DNA of 64,000 bases from Acanthopleura granulata (GCA_016165875.1 JABBOT010000001.1:47098625-47162624), one strand, 5' to 3'. Shown: positions 12,501 through 22,929, counted from the stretch's first letter. Made by a program: numbers and translations. The notes: generated by a model from the sequence alone, not told the origin.

Positions 12501-12698
12501 CCCATGCCATACCACCCGGCAGCTCGAGAGTCACCCATGCCATACCACCCGGCAGCTCGAGAGTCACCCATGCCATACCACCCGGCAGCTCAAGATTCAC
12601 CCATGCCATATAGGTTGGCGGCTCTCGAGTCTCCTGCCCTGCAGTCTTCGCCACGTGGGTCATCTAAATCTCGTCAGCCGTTAGAGACAGCCATGTAA
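237..12698 (+). CDS. bark: Bark beetle (Anakonda)-like transmembrane protein, 3' part of gene (10 exons)
   Basis: This is the 3' end of a gene for a very large single-pass membrane protein. In Drosophila, Bark/Anakonda is needed at tricellular septate junctions; the same role here is inferred from family. Ten exons (237-510, 807-2293, 3154-3403, 3884-4630, 5211-7697, 8089-8761, 9328-9500, 10431-10525, 10666-10873, 10969-12698) have GT-AG borders and matching phases, and add to 8,124 nt, exactly 2,708 codons with the stop. The order is CUB, right-handed beta-helix, SRCR, beta-helix plus CUB, beta-helix, SRCR, CUB, beta-helix, C-type lectin, one TM helix and a ~550-residue cytoplasmic tail. The NWWGS motif that recurs in this family occurs three times. 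The 5' exons lie outside the window. No stop or frameshift was seen, so the gene looks functional. Confidence 0.93.
807..2293 (+). CDS. bark: bark exon: beta-helix and start of SRCR 1
   Basis: The acceptor is 'atccacag' and the donor is gtaagt at 2294. The exon carries many Asn-rich short repeats (for example NNTLIERNS, NNTFKNHE) typical of parallel beta-helix coils, an NWWGS motif near position 1780, and a terminal SRCR start (VRLEDG...GVWGTVCNE) that continues in the next exon in phase 0. Confidence 0.9.
2730..2785 (+). repeat. SINE family B 3' fragment
   Basis: The fragment 'gccgatgtggcgttaagcca' with 'caatcattcgttcaatcaat' matches, in inverse, the sequence at 30240-30300 (gccgaggtggcgtaaggcca). 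It looks like the tail of a second SINE family with a (ttca)n end. Confidence 0.5.
2822..3018 (+). repeat. SINE family A copy with tRNA-like head
   Basis: The copy begins with a pol III A-box-like 'ctccgtgatcgaggtggtta', has 'gttcaagtccagca' as a B-box-like segment, and ends with the family core and an (aaat)n tail. It lies in the bark intron between the two SRCR 1 exons, in sense orientation. Confidence 0.75.
3154..3403 (+). CDS. bark: bark exon: rest of SRCR 1
   Basis: The exon starts after 'atgctccag' with the codons for GWVDTNAVLACQQLGL, the central SRCR signature. It contains four further cysteines and ends at gtgagt (phase 1). With the previous exon it makes one complete SRCR domain. 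Confidence 0.9.
3884..4630 (+). CDS. bark: bark exon: beta-helix plus CUB 2
   Basis: The acceptor is 'atttgcag' and the donor is gtaagt. It encodes further beta-helix coils (NGVSDGIDI, NNLGSGIV) followed by a CUB-like half with 'NVTIFDGPRD'. The intron downstream contains a SINE copy. Confidence 0.88.
4868..4995 (+). repeat. SINE family A copy, 5'-truncated
   Basis: This is the family core from 'gtgggaaggtgtgccagcaa' to an (aaat)n tail, with a short internal deletion. It lies in a bark intron. Confidence 0.75.
5211..7697 (+). CDS. bark: bark exon: beta-helix, SRCR 2 and CUB 3
   Basis: This is the largest exon (2,487 nt), between the acceptor 'tcttttgcag' and the donor gttaga. In order it gives beta-helix coils, an ENWWGS motif near 6130, a run of basic residues (SSREFSRNRR) that could be a furin-like site, an SRCR domain (IRLVGG...VRCG) at about 6560-6900, more beta-helix, and a CUB domain with 'NTIEIFDGR'. 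Confidence 0.9.
8089..8761 (+). CDS. bark: bark exon: third beta-helix block
   Basis: The acceptor is 'gatccatag' and the donor is gtaagt at 8762 (phase 2). The content is almost entirely Asn-rich beta-helix coils (NNFINKNRGG, NNVFAFTTNG, ENDIFNNTAG) with many N-glycosylation sequons. Confidence 0.87.
9100..9235. repeat. MITE-like foldback with two hairpins
   Basis: This bark intron segment has a 13-bp perfect inverted repeat (catggcgacatat at 9151-9163 and its complement at 9173-9185), and next to it gttatgt/acataac at 9131-9147. It starts near 'ggtccatttcataaa', a phrase often seen at ends of small non-autonomous elements. No target duplication was identified. Confidence 0.4.
9328..9500 (+). 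CDS. bark: bark exon: NWWGS segment
   Basis: This short exon follows 'gtttcacag' and ends at gtgaga. It encodes NATQNWWGSW and WDSNDDNRL, the signature that closes each beta-helix block in this protein. The phases (2 in, 1 out) match both neighbours. Confidence 0.85.
9555..9825 (+). repeat. SINE family A, near full-length copy
   Basis: This is the most complete copy here. It has a tRNA-like head (ctccgtggctcaatcaaata), a B box (gtgagttcaagtccagctca), the core, and an (aaat)n tail. I use it as the reference for the other copies. It lies in a bark intron. Confidence 0.82.
10431..10525 (+). CDS. bark: bark exon: C-type lectin domain, first part
   Basis: The exon begins after 'tttctccag' with GKCPAGWRLQNDRCYRY, the usual start of a C-type lectin fold, and ends in phase 0 at gtaagc after AFCK. 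Confidence 0.85.
10666..10873 (+). CDS. bark: bark exon: C-type lectin domain, second part
   Basis: The exon follows 'ctttatcaag' and encodes AAGGYLAESTDRERF through PFICER, closing the lectin fold with its last cysteines. No EPN/QPD-WND sugar-binding signature is visible, so calcium-dependent sugar binding is doubtful. The donor gtgagc lies at the edge of a SINE-derived intron. Confidence 0.83.
10874..10968 (+). repeat. 95-bp bark intron made mostly of a SINE tail
   Basis: Between the two splice sites the intron is nearly all SINE family A 3' end: 'gccgccatcgtataagtgaa', 'ctcttgagta', 'catcaatcaaataaataaat'. The donor gtgagccgcc merges into the SINE sequence. Confidence 0.7.
10969..12698 (+). 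CDS. bark: bark last exon: TM helix and cytoplasmic tail
   Basis: After a short juxtamembrane piece there is one hydrophobic helix (LVLAFGIAGGVIAAAMVIVL and on) followed by a basic stop-transfer (KSKRRK). The tail then has a Ser/Arg region, an acidic Asp/Tyr-rich stretch near 11430-11520, two PPPY motifs that fit WW-domain binding, and long Pro-rich tandem repeats. Translation ends at TAA 12696-12698. The length and composition resemble a scaffold-binding tail. Confidence 0.9.
12003..12310 (+). repeat. bark: Tandem coding repeat in bark tail, SPAP unit
   Basis: About ten imperfect 30-36 bp units encode the pattern (A)RQSPAPFQQTA. Neighbouring units differ at a few bases (FQQ, LQQ, SQE), which indicates expansion by slippage or unequal exchange while staying in frame. 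Confidence 0.85.
12420..12645 (+). repeat. bark: Tandem coding repeat in bark tail, ESPMPY unit
   Basis: Six or seven 33-bp units encode ARESPMPYHPA with small changes. Three consecutive units near 12500-12600 are nearly identical in DNA, so this second array looks younger than the first. Confidence 0.85.
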
Positions 12699-13057
12699 TT
12701 CAGTGCAGGGTGCATTTATCTCTCTTGATTTCCTGAACTTTTACGATAGTGGAACATTCACAATTCAGTGCTTGTGTCATGTATGTACGTGTAACAGGAC
12801 ATATTACGATATGCCAGCGTGGAACAAGTCACTGTAAACACGTCGTCTGTGTGAGGCTTTCGTCAAATTCATTCAGGCATGCGTATACAGTGACAATGGT
12901 CTTAGTGACAGAGCGCTGATAGAGTGCAGCCTAAATGTAAAGATACAGATTGCGGCCGAAAAGTCGTGGCTCTCGACATTCTTCATGTTACAGATTATAT
13001 AGATTGCTTGTTAAAAAAGTATGCCGTCCTTCAGGTCTGAAATTATTTTTAAACATC

Positions 13058-13063
13058 AATAAA
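13058..13063 (+). terminator. bark: Candidate poly(A) signal of bark
   Basis: An AATAAA lies about 360 nt after the bark stop in AT-rich sequence. Other weaker signals exist, so this is the most likely but not the only site. Confidence 0.45.
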
Positions 13064-14499
13064 ACAGCTCAAATATTGTTAGCAGAGAAATGCCACTTAT
13101 ATATGTACATATATATAAACATAGCCAACGCTTCCAAAGTGAATGATGTATATTTTCTGTATTCTGTAAACAAAATACAAGATGACAGAGAACTGTGTAC
13201 AGCTCATAACTTACATGCAGCTAGAGTGTCTTTTCCGTGTAGACGTTTTGCTACTAGCCCACACCAAACTTAAAGGATATAAGCACATAACCTGGAGCAA
13301 GCTTTTCCTTTCAACTAAATCAAGTCCATTGATACTTACAATGCACATGTACATAAATTTGTGTCCTCCAGCAAGAAAAATCATTTTATTCCATACAAAT
13401 ACTGAACTGATTGATTTCCATTTTTCCGATTTGTACATAAGTATGTGAGATTCATTTTTAAATTCACCTTTTTATCTGTGATTTGTTTACATGACCTCTG
13501 TGTGACAGATTGTTTAACAATACCACATGGACCTCTTCCCTTGTTCTAATGGCGCTCTCATGAACAAATTACAGTTATTACTATCAGTCATTACCGGTGG
13601 CGTGTGTATATATATTTCTGCTGGCAAAAAGTCGAGGGTTTCCTCCAAAGATTTTAACTATAATCAGAAACTTTCCTAATGCAAATAATAAAGGTAAGCG
13701 AACAGATGTAAGGGCCCGTAACCGGTCTGTAGAGAATACCTCATCAAGAAGTTCATAATACATTTTCCAGTCTCGCTGATGGTTTGATATCTGGTGACTA
13801 TTTTGTTCTTCTATGTCCGTCACCACTGACAGCGCTTAGGCACATGGTAACTTGAAAATACATATGTATTTATCAAGTTTGATGGCATCCAGGCAAGTCC
13901 GTGACCAATCTACAACATAATTTTTAATGTAATTCCATTTTATATCGATCTGTTAAATTGTGCAATGAGTTGTCTGACTTAAAACGCACAGCATAAGGCA
14001 ACGCTATTCACGCGGTTTTGCGGAAGCTGGCATGCAGAAAAGCCAAAAAGGTCATCGAGTTATAATTGTACATAATTTACTATCTCATCACCTTTATCTG
14101 TGTATATATACGTAAGCAGATTTATAACTTTTTGTAATTTGTGATTTACTTAATAAATTGTTATGGATAAATTCCTGCATACAGGAATAGCTTGTGTGCG
14201 TGAGGTCGTATATAATATGTAGTGTATATATCTGTAGTGCTGCCTCAGTGAAGCACCAAGCGGAAGACACCTTGCCCACAAGGCGGCCGATCCAGTCACA
14301 GCATTTTGGCCTACAGTCATGGGTCGCACCATGCACGGGCAAATACCAGGAAGCGACTTTTGACTTAAGAATTTGGGAGTTCAATATTTCACTTAGCGCA
14401 CGGAAATTGCCACATGCTTTGTGTTAAGTGACAAGAACATCGACTGTTGACTGCGTTTCACCTACAGAACATCTCTGTCTCATCGCACATTTACCACGG

Positions 14500-14675
14500 G
14501 CATCACTTTACGTTTTAGGAATTAATTAATCGCTTACGTTAAAACTAATTTAAGTATGCGTGGGTCTTGTGTTTATGAAAGAGGATCTAGAAACAACCGA
14601 AATCCAGTCAGATATATTGGTCTTGTCCTTTAAGTTAACCCCTGTTATATAGGCGTATCAAATTTCAACTTCCAT
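14500..14675 (+). repeat. Dispersed repeat, copy 1
   Basis: Shares order and wording with 21820-21985: 'gcatcactt', 'attaattaatc', 'ctagaaacaac', 'ttggtcttgtcctttaa'. It is a diverged interspersed repeat of unknown type. Confidence 0.5.
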
Positions 14676-16109
14676 CTGCTAATAAGCACTATCCAACAAA
14701 TTTCAAATTCAGACTCAAGTCAAAACCAAGTGGCTTTGTGGAATCGGCCCCCAGTGGACCTTTCCAAGCTGTCAATCAAGAACGCGCATTTGGCCAATCA
14801 TAATCAATAATGTTGCAAGTAGGTCACCGGATGTCCCACAGATCGGTTACAAATGTTCAATCTTTCTGTGATGTCATGACGTCACAATTGCTTTCCCCGT
14901 AATGTAATGAAAAGTAACGTTTTCACGAGAAGGGGTGGTGGAACATTGGTTGTGGTGGGTCTGTCTGCACTAGTCTCAGTATCCTGGTACACGATGAGCA
15001 CAGAACTAGACGACTGCCAACTTTCAAACCTTGGAAACAACCCATAACTGAACCGTGCAAAGAGGACGCTGAAACCATTAGGCCACGTCGGTGAGGCATT
15101 AAGGAAGTTGTCATCTCAGCACCTTTGTACCTGATGTTTTCAAGGATTGTCGGGTATTGTTACACGGGTTCAGATCCATGAATATAATAAGGAACTGAAT
15201 GTGTATGTCTGTACGTCAGTATATGGAAGTTGCAAAATACTGACTGCTGTCATGTGGTAGAGGGAGATTAAGTCATTGAAGAATCAGGCTTTCACATTGA
15301 ATGTATGAGAAGTGGGTCACCCACAAACAAAGGCATCTACCAGTTCTTCAGAACTCCTTAATATCTAATTTCCTTTCCCTGTATTAATTAATGGTGTGGT
15401 TTTGAATTCATCTACCACAATCTGACTGGTCAAAGGGAGCATTTACCAGATGAGAAATCACCCATCATACTGAGAACTCCCCTGTCAAGAGCATGTGCCG
15501 ATTGGGGAACAGATCGTCATGGTACATATACCTGTGCGAGGTGTTTGATCCCAGGCTATTACAGGGAATTATCAACACTCGTTTGCACACACTGTACTAC
15601 TAACATTGACGTCAGTTCGTGCTTAGAAACAGATCCCGAAAAAATGAAGTTATGATGAGTAAAAGGATCAAAACTACATGTATCTGAAAGTAGCTCCCCC
15701 GACCCAAATTAAACGCAGTCAAATGTTTGGACTGTTGGGTGTGTTTTATGGACCATATTAAACTGATATCTAGAAAGCAATGAGAAATTTAAAAAATGTA
15801 TGCTGCCACTCCTCTCCAGAAAAATATAAATACAGCACAATCAGCCATTGCGCTGTATTGAGAGAGCGCTTGTATGCAAAAGTGAAAGGAAACCCCCCCA
15901 AAAGACATATTTCACAGAGATATGGATTCAATAACGACATGGACAAACCCGTGGCGAGAAAAATAGCAGGGGGAGATTACTATCTGTACCACTTTGTTCG
16001 TGTTGGTGAACTGGGGTGGGGGGTGGGGGATGGGGGTGAACTGGATTTGCGCACAAATATGAGCAATAGATGAAAATGTGAAAACATAACCTGACAGTAC
16101 ACAAGTTTT

Positions 16110-16345
16110 GGTCATTTTGTACACTTTATATGAGTTTGAGAATCCTATGTCTAATACTTTCCGAGATATGCTCTGCACATACTTGAGAAATATGCGCAAG
16201 GACAGACAACTCCTAAAATAGATCGAAACGTAAAAAAATAACGACAGTCCACAACTTCAGGTCATTTTGCACACTTTGTGAGAGTTTGAGTATCCTAAGT
16301 GTAATAGTTGCGTAGATATGCTCCGCACAAAGTTAAGGAGGACGG
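16110..16345 (+). repeat. Two diverged direct repeats of about 90 bp
   Basis: 16110-16200 and 16257-16345 both read 'ggtcattttg.acacttt' followed by 'gagtttgag.atcct' and 'gatatgctc.gcaca'. The spacing is about 147 bp. Confidence 0.55.
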
Positions 16346-17099
16346 ACGGAAAAAGAGATCCTCTTAACGAGGAGGGACATAATTAGTGTGGCCCCAACGG
16401 CGTCACGCTGACTTTTCTCAATCACCGGCGACACAAATTATCAATATGGTCAAGAATCCCCCCATACAATAAAAACATTTGACTGCATTTAATTTAATGC
16501 CAAAAAAATCTTAAAAGAATGAAGGTATTTTCAGATAATTAACTGTCTTTTATCTCAACAGATCTTCACCACTGTAGTTTCTGGCCGAATAAGCCGTTTG
16601 GGTGGTCTTCTAAACAACATGTTGTAGGGTCCTTGCACAATATGGCCGACATGTACATCCTTTTAGCCAGCTCTGTGGGTGAAAATCTCTTTCTCTGGAA
16701 ATCTGATCACTTTCAACGCATTTAAACACCGATCAGTCTACATGGATATGAAATCCATGCCAACCTCCGTAGCATGGATATGCTGGGACAGCTTTTGGTA
16801 ACTCTTGGGCACGCCAAAGTAAACCAAATGTGTAGTTCATATGCAAACACTATGAATAACCAAAGTTTCCACCATCAGTAAGATCAGATAATGACTGTGA
16901 CTGAAAATACATTCACTTCCTTTTAGCCTACCATATGCATTATTCATACACCTGTGAAGGTCCAGGATCTTCTTCACTGACAAAATCTATTTTTCACTTT
17001 GGTGGAACATCACTTTTGTTATTTGAGATTACACATACATACCGCTAGGGACGATCGCCTTTCTGTGCGATTCGCTTTTTTATTGCTGCGCTGCTATTT

Positions 17100-17210
17100 T
17101 ATTTAACTGATTGGTCTTTTACGCTGCACCTAAGAATATTTAATTTCTTCAGTTGTGGCCAGCATTACGCTGGGAAGAAACCAGGCTTGCTGAAACCCAC
17201 CACCATGTGC
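17100..17210 (-). repeat. SINE family A copy, diverged
   Basis: This is the reverse orientation of the family core ('ttttacgctgcacctaagaa', 'ggccagcattacgctgggaa'). It ends near a (ca)n run at 17220-17240. Confidence 0.65.
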
Positions 17211-17351
17211 GTGCACATGCACGCACACACACACACACACACTATCTTAAAACAGTTCAATAAGGTCTTCCAACATTAAATGGCAATCGCATGTGTAATG
17301 GAACCTTATGCATGAAGCTGTTTCACACACATGACTCAGCAGAAACAATTT

Positions 17352-17545
17352 TTATTCATTTATTTGATTTGATTAGTGTTTTACGCCGTACTCAAGAATA
17401 TTTCACTCATACGATGGCGGCCAGCATTATGGTGGGAAGAAATCGGGCAGAGCCCGGTGGAAACTCACGACCATCCGGAAGTTACTGGCAGACCTTCCCA
17501 CGGAGAGGAAGCCAGCATGAGCTGGACTTGAATTCACAGTGGAAA
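17352..17545 (-). repeat. SINE family A copy
   Basis: Good match in reverse orientation: (aaat)n tail, 'gtgttttacgccgtactcaa', the core, and part of the head ('gccagcatgagctggacttg'). Confidence 0.78.
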
Positions 17546-17939
17546 CACAATGTAGCACAGGTGATTTTAATCCCGATATAAACAAGTTCGACACAATTAT
17601 ATAGTGCTTGCTCTAAAATACGAACCATAACTTTTTGTATTAAAGTAAGATAAAGGAAATTTTAGGTTACTAGATCTATCATTTAGAATGTAACAAAACT
17701 GAATATGTGAGATGCTTTGATCACTGATTTGATGTACATACATTTTCTGACTATCCATATTCTGCTAACTTTTGAGTGCTCGTCTCAAGATTTTGTCTGG
17801 CAAAAATTCAATACATCATTGATTAAATCCACGAATTCTGTAATTGAAGATGTTCATTTTCACACTACAGAACTGACAAATGCTATTTTAAGAAACCAAA
17901 CTTAGCCCTTCTATTTTCCCCTTAATTCTGAATTTTTTA

Positions 17940-18095
17940 ATTAATACATTTGATAGGTGTTTCCCGCTGTACTCAAGAATATTTGATTTATACAACGGCA
18001 GCCTGCGTTATGGTTAGAGGAAACTGGGCAGTAGGTTACCGGTAGACCTTCCCACTCAAGGCCGGAGGGGAAGCCAGTTTGAGCTGAACTACATT
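17940..18095 (-). repeat. SINE family A copy, diverged
   Basis: Reverse orientation, with 'gtactcaagaatatttgatt', 'cagaccttcccac'-like text and 'gccagtttgagctgaact'. It lies just 3' of the Angel gene. Confidence 0.65.
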
Positions 18096-18532
18096 GATTA
18101 ACTTGGAGGTTCCCCATTTATTTTCTGAAAAGCCAATGAAATGTTCTCTCAAATTTCACAATCATGAGTCTAAGTGAAATCACTTCGTTGTTAATTTCAG
18201 TAAAAGTAAAAAGCAATCACTACTCATGGAAGGAAAAAAAAATTTCCCAGATCAGAAATTTTCGAAAACCATTCAACTACAGAAAAACACATGGATCCCC
18301 TTTCACAAAAACTCTGTAATGAATCACCTTTATACAACATTTCCTGCAAATCACATCACGTTGCCATGGCTTTATAACTGACACAACATCATTTCTAAAC
18401 ACAGTTCAATTTTTTGAAACTGGATTTACGAAGTTCTGTAAAAAGTGGCCCATTAGGCCATGTGCAATACTGTCGGTTGAATCCAATTATAAGGCACTGA
18501 GGGCTTCACCTGGAATGTCAGGAGTGTCAAGG

Positions 18533-19596
18533 TCATGAACATTTCAACAGAAACTTTGCCAGTAATGCGAGGTGATCTGATCCTAGGTACTTGTTAGGAA
18601 GTCCTCCAAGGTCATGGATTTCCTGAGCAGACAGAAGACCATACCTACCAATCAGACACAGCTTGTCTTCCTCCACATTCTGAAGCCTCACTCGATTCCT
18701 CTGCGTGTGAGTCCGCTTCCTTCGTACATTGTACAAAATGTAGTCCAATGTACAGCTGGCATGCTCATGCTGGGTGGTGATCTCATTTCTGGAATGACCG
18801 AGACGTTCGATCGTGTGGTTGTAAGCAGACACAAAGTTAAGGTTGTGCCACAAGCACCCTAGTCCCTGGGAGACTTGGGGTACACAGCGGTGCCCCGGAC
18901 GAACTGAGCCTCGCACTCCCCAGGGAGGGACAGTGGAGCCCACCGGAGAGGGGGGACAGGCATAGACCACTCTGTCTTCTGGTCTGTCTGGCCCATCACT
19001 ACCCACACAGGATGCTGCCCATATGTCCTCCGGGACTGGGATGTTTCTCACATGGAGATGTCTCACGTACTGACACTGATCTGTAATGCCCAGTTTGGGA
19101 GAAAGCAGCTGGTTGGTGAGGTAAACGTCTCTCCCGAAATGTCTCTCTCTCTGGCCAGAGAGCTGGCGACAGAGGAGGCCCTCATACCTCAGGTAACCCC
19201 TGACCAAGAACTTATAAATATCACTGTGGGGTTCGGCATTAAAATCTCCACAGAGAATAACAGGGGCATAGCCTGGGAATCCACCGGGCACGGATCCCTT
19301 GTGCGCCAGTCTGTCCAGTTCAGCCAACAAAACGGACAACTGAGCCAGTTTGATATCACCTCTTTTAGGGTTAAACAGAAGATGGGTTGTGGCGATGAAA
19401 ACGTTTGCCCGTTTTTTGGCACTGGAGCTCTTGGGCCTCAAATGAACGATGAGAGCTATGTTATCCCGGTCTAGGATGTCCCCTCTATTGTACATAATGG
19501 GAAAAGCTTGGGAAATTGTCAGCTTTTTGTAATTTACAAAAATAGCACAGCCATCGGGTTTGTCTCCTGTTCGCTTCTGATACACACCCTCATACC
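18533..19596 (-). CDS. Angel: Angel last exon: most of the catalytic domain
   Basis: The acceptor is a T-run followed by AG just above 19596. The exon holds KPDGCAI, the THLLFNPKRGDIK segment, CGDFN, and the terminal SDH motif before the stop. The middle (about 18900-19020) is a Pro/Gly/Arg-rich insert (DRPEDRVVYACPPSPVG) that is poorly conserved in the family. Confidence 0.9.
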
Positions 19597-22500
19597 CTAA
19601 AAAAAAAAAAATTAACGTCAAATCTCATCTCAGGTCAGACAAACTATTTCTATTGGGACGGCAATAACAGAATGACATCATGTCCTTTTCTGAGTATCAG
19701 TATGGCGATTATGACTGCTCACCTGCCGCTGAGAGCTTAGGTAAGAAGTAATCTGTGTAATGGTCAGCCTGAACCTCCTGTAAACATAACACCTGGAAAC
19801 AAACCAAGTATACATGTGATCAACAGGTATACACCTTTAAATTAAATTATCCGGTCAAAGAGCTTGTTACAGCCTTTACTTTCAAGCTCCTAGTCACAAA
19901 TAATAGACAACTGCAGCACTAAATCTGCACCTTAGATTTACACTTTGAAACAGGAACAAGTGCGAGTTGGCAATAGGTGCGACAGCCCAAAAAATCCCCG
20001 TTGTCTTACACTAGGTACCCTAGTTAAGAGAATGGCCCATGTCCACATACAATGGTCTGGGTATCAAAAACTTGGTAGTATGGCCAATGTTACAAGATGT
20101 TATAACTGTCTCATGAGATCATTATTATGTTTTCAAATTTCTTACATCTGGCTGATAAGACATGAGCTCATCCAGGAGTCGTGTCTTCCTTTCATCCCAG
20201 TCGAGCACCTCATCAGAGCAGTGAGGGTAGAGGAAAGAGTTGTCCTGTAGCAGGCGTTGGGACAGCACATTGTACGACAGGACACTCAGCTCTACCCCTG
20301 ACTTGGGCTGTGACTGATGAGCTCTCCCAAAGGCTGTATACTCCCACCTTCTGGGTATCACACTTCCATCTGCCATACATACAAAAGAATCATTTACTTA
20401 TTGATTTGGTCCATGTTGTACTGCTGCAAAACTAAAGTTAATGCCATTTCACTAAACACCATTGTAATTTGGTTGGTTTGAAACTGGCAAGTCACTACAA
20501 TTCACAACAAATATAAGAATATAATAAATTTCACATCCTGACCTTCTCACCTCTGACCTTTGATCTGTCTGACTGACCAGGATACTGAGAACAACCAAGT
20601 CATCATAACTACGCGTACAATCACAAAAGGATCTACAATCACACCTAGCAAGTCATCAGCATTTAACACTTTACATCAAACAAACTTAAAATACCTTTCG
20701 ACGAAGAAGTCTGGATTCTGGAGATCATTTCACTCATTTCAGGAAATGATCAGGCTTGGTGGCCTTTGTACAAGGGAAATCTTCCAGAGTATTGCATAAA
20801 ACACCAATTGAATAAATAAACAATGAAACATTGTCAGCATAGACAGGCTAGGTGTACTGCAGGGATTTGCCAAAAGGCTTGTGCATCCATCATATCAGAT
20901 TTCTCAACACTTACATTCATCATCTGTTATATCTGTAGATGATTGTTGTTTACGATTTCTAAACAAATAAACAAAAGTGTTTTGTATCATGTTTTGAATT
21001 CAGCAGTTATATTTCAGTAAAGAATCACGACCCATCATGTTAGGTTTATTGGAGGTTCACCACACTGGATCTTCCACCATTTACCTTCTTGTCTATTTAC
21101 TTTTACACCATTCTTGTAGGATCATAGCAGTTAGATCCCATTTCAATCTCGCACTGGACAACGTACAACTCCTGGCTGGAGTCGCAGACTTGTAGGCAGC
21201 CAGGAGTTGTAGGCTTAATCTCTTCTCAGCTCCACTTTCATATGTCAACACTCATTCACAGTGAGTGAATTCAGATGTAGGAATAATAGGACATGGAGAT
21301 GAAATGTTCTCCAGCAAAATGTAAACTACATCCAAGTAAATGTGTTAATTAATGAGTTTTAAAAAGTAACATATATAAACTATTAATGGTGCAGTTCATA
21401 TAAATTAAAACCTCGTATGACTTGACCAGCGTTAGATACACATTGCCCAGGTTAGGTGTGCACGACTTGCGTATAGCCCCTGATCGACAACCAGACAATC
21501 TAAGATTTGTTTGAGAAGCCTAATAGTCTTAGTGACATTGAGCTCAAATGATGTCGCTTGAGAGTACTGCCAGACAGGACTTCAGTTTACACTAGTGTTC
21601 CTACATTTCAAGTTATTGAGCCCCTCGTGAGCAACAAGACAATTTATGCATCTACAAATACACTATATGATGGACCAGAGTGTTAAGACAAGTGTTTGAT
21701 ATGAGGGATGTACATATAATTGTTAGTATATGGCTACAGCACACTTGGCATGACATCGCCAGATAAAGTGTGCTGGCATTAGTATTATGCTGTTGCTGTA
21801 CATCCTCTATGCACTGCGTGCATCACTTTCGTTCAAGAAATTAGTTAATTAATCTCTTATATTAAAGCTGATTGAAGTGAAATTTATTACCGTGTGTTCT
21901 AGAAATAACTGAAAGCCATTCAACTTTCGTTGGCCTTGTCCTTTAAATCAGTTACGTGTTGGTGTGATCACAGCTTCAAACAGCTGGTTTAAAACAATTT
22001 ACAAAGCTGCAACTTTGATCATGCAAAATTTCATTTGAACACAGAAAAAGCTAAAAAAAAATTCAGCAGTGATGCACCCAATCTTTAAATCATACAGATC
22101 TGACAACAACGACTGCCAAAAGGCAGCATTATTCTGTCAGAATTTTATACATCTATGTATATATGTACATAAATGCTTGTAGCATTTTATGCACATTTCT
22201 CCTGTTTACTGAATCTCGATCCTCAAGCGGCTTGTGAGATGTCTAAGATTACATTACGCTGATTTAATGATTTCCAACTTGATACAGACTGATGCTGTAA
22301 CTGATGACCAGACTAAGCCTACCTGTAAGTCTGGGGTCCTCCCTGTCACAGGCATTACTGCTACCTTCACAAGGGTCAATCTCATAAGCCTCGGATTTGG
22401 CAGTTTGCGTGGCACGTTGGCTTGAATAAGACTGTGCTCCGAAGTTAGGTGTGACACTTGCAGAAAGGTAGGGTGGGGCCCTTGTACTTGATGTTGCCAG

Positions 22501-22915
22501 TGGCCAGGTTGGCCGTCCCGATAGTGAAGGCACAGGATTCACAAAGCAAGGGGTACCTGTATGAAAACGCTGAGCTGGTTGTCTCTCCTGAAGTAAGTGT
22601 GAGTACAATGAAAAGGGGATGAAGTCTGCAGAGGAGGTGGCAGCTCTTGGAGTGATTGTCCTCATGCATGTGCGATGTGTTATCTTGCTTGTGTTCATAG
22701 TCCTACAAGGGTGTGTCATCCTTGCTGACTGCTCCTCCTTCTTCCTCTGCTCTTCCTTCCCGCCGGCCGCAGGGCAGATAATATTGTTGCCATCAGCAGG
22801 GACTAATGTCCCAGTTACCACCACCTGGCTTTCTGCTACTTCCGTCATAATCTGCAGTTTGCTCATTCTGTCCAGCACAGGACGTAACACCTGCTGCAAG
22901 GCAGCATTTCTGATT
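18533..22915 (-). CDS. Angel: Angel-family protein (endonuclease/exonuclease/phosphatase fold), 5' exon missing
   Basis: Angel proteins belong to the CCR4/Nocturnin branch of the EEP superfamily; family members act on RNA ends, including 2',3'-cyclic phosphates, in the cytoplasm. Four exons on the minus strand (22915-22323, 20369-20146, 19792-19723, 19596-18533) have GT-AG borders and matching phases, giving about 651 residues and a stop at 18533. Visible family motifs in order are RRWEY, LSYNVLSQRLLQDNS, LCLQEVQADHY (the metal-binding Glu), KPDGCAIFV, THLLFNPKRGDIKLAQL, ILCGDFNAEP, LDYILYN and GSDHLALLAKF (the catalytic Asp-His). The first listed exon is low-complexity and lacks a clear start, so at least one upstream exon is missing. 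Whether it is closer to vertebrate ANGEL1 or ANGEL2 cannot be settled by eye. It converges with bark. Confidence 0.9.
19723..19792 (-). CDS. Angel: Angel exon: LCLQEV segment
   Basis: A 70-nt exon between 'gtttccag' and gtgagc encodes VLCLQEVQADHYTDYFL, including the conserved Glu that coordinates metal in EEP enzymes. Phase 0 in, phase 1 out. Confidence 0.88.
20146..20369 (-). CDS. Angel: Angel exon: start of EEP fold
   Basis: Encodes RRWEYTAFG, then VLSYNVLSQRLLQDNSFLY and LDWDERKTRLLDELM, which is the first strand and helix of the fold. The donor is gtaaga. A start at the ATG 7 nt upstream is possible, but the phase match to the exon at 22323 favours splicing. Confidence 0.85.
20750..20822 (+). 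repeat. SINE family A tail fragment
   Basis: The degenerate 3' end ('agtattgcataaaacaccaa', 'ttgaataaataaacaa') lies in an Angel intron. Confidence 0.45.
21165..21210. repeat. 13-bp perfect inverted repeat in Angel intron
   Basis: acaactcctggct (21165-21177) and its exact complement (21198-21210) enclose a 20-nt loop. It could fold as a short hairpin RNA in the intron transcript. Confidence 0.5.
21820..21985 (+). repeat. Dispersed repeat, copy 2
   Basis: Diverged copy of the element at 14500-14675, with shared phrases 'gcatcacttt', 'attaattaatc', 'ctagaaataact' and 'ttggccttgtcctttaa'. It lies inside the Angel first known intron. Confidence 0.5.
22323..22915 (-). CDS. Angel: Angel exon: low-complexity N-terminal region
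   Basis: An open stretch of 197 codons between 'cttattgcag' and the donor gtaggc, ending in phase 1, which fits the acceptor phase of the 20369 exon. It is rich in Ser, Thr, Arg and Glu and has no known domain. The assignment to Angel rests on strand, phase and position only. Confidence 0.6.
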
Positions 22916-22929
22916 CTGCAATAAGCAAA

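Larger units (their letters stand above)
13100..17095. other. Intergenic sequence without a recognised gene
   Basis: Only short unsupported ORFs occur. The stretch includes a dispersed repeat (14500-14675) and a diverged direct repeat (16110-16345), listed separately, a G-rich run near 16010-16035 and AT-rich DNA. Confidence 0.6.

Noticed and set aside
14923..15114. 63-residue minus-strand ORF in intergenic DNA
   Set aside because: The codon pattern is slightly gene-like, but there is no domain, start context or continuation in neighbouring sequence.
19052..19474. 140-residue + strand ORF opposite Angel
   Set aside because: Shadow of the Angel catalytic exon.
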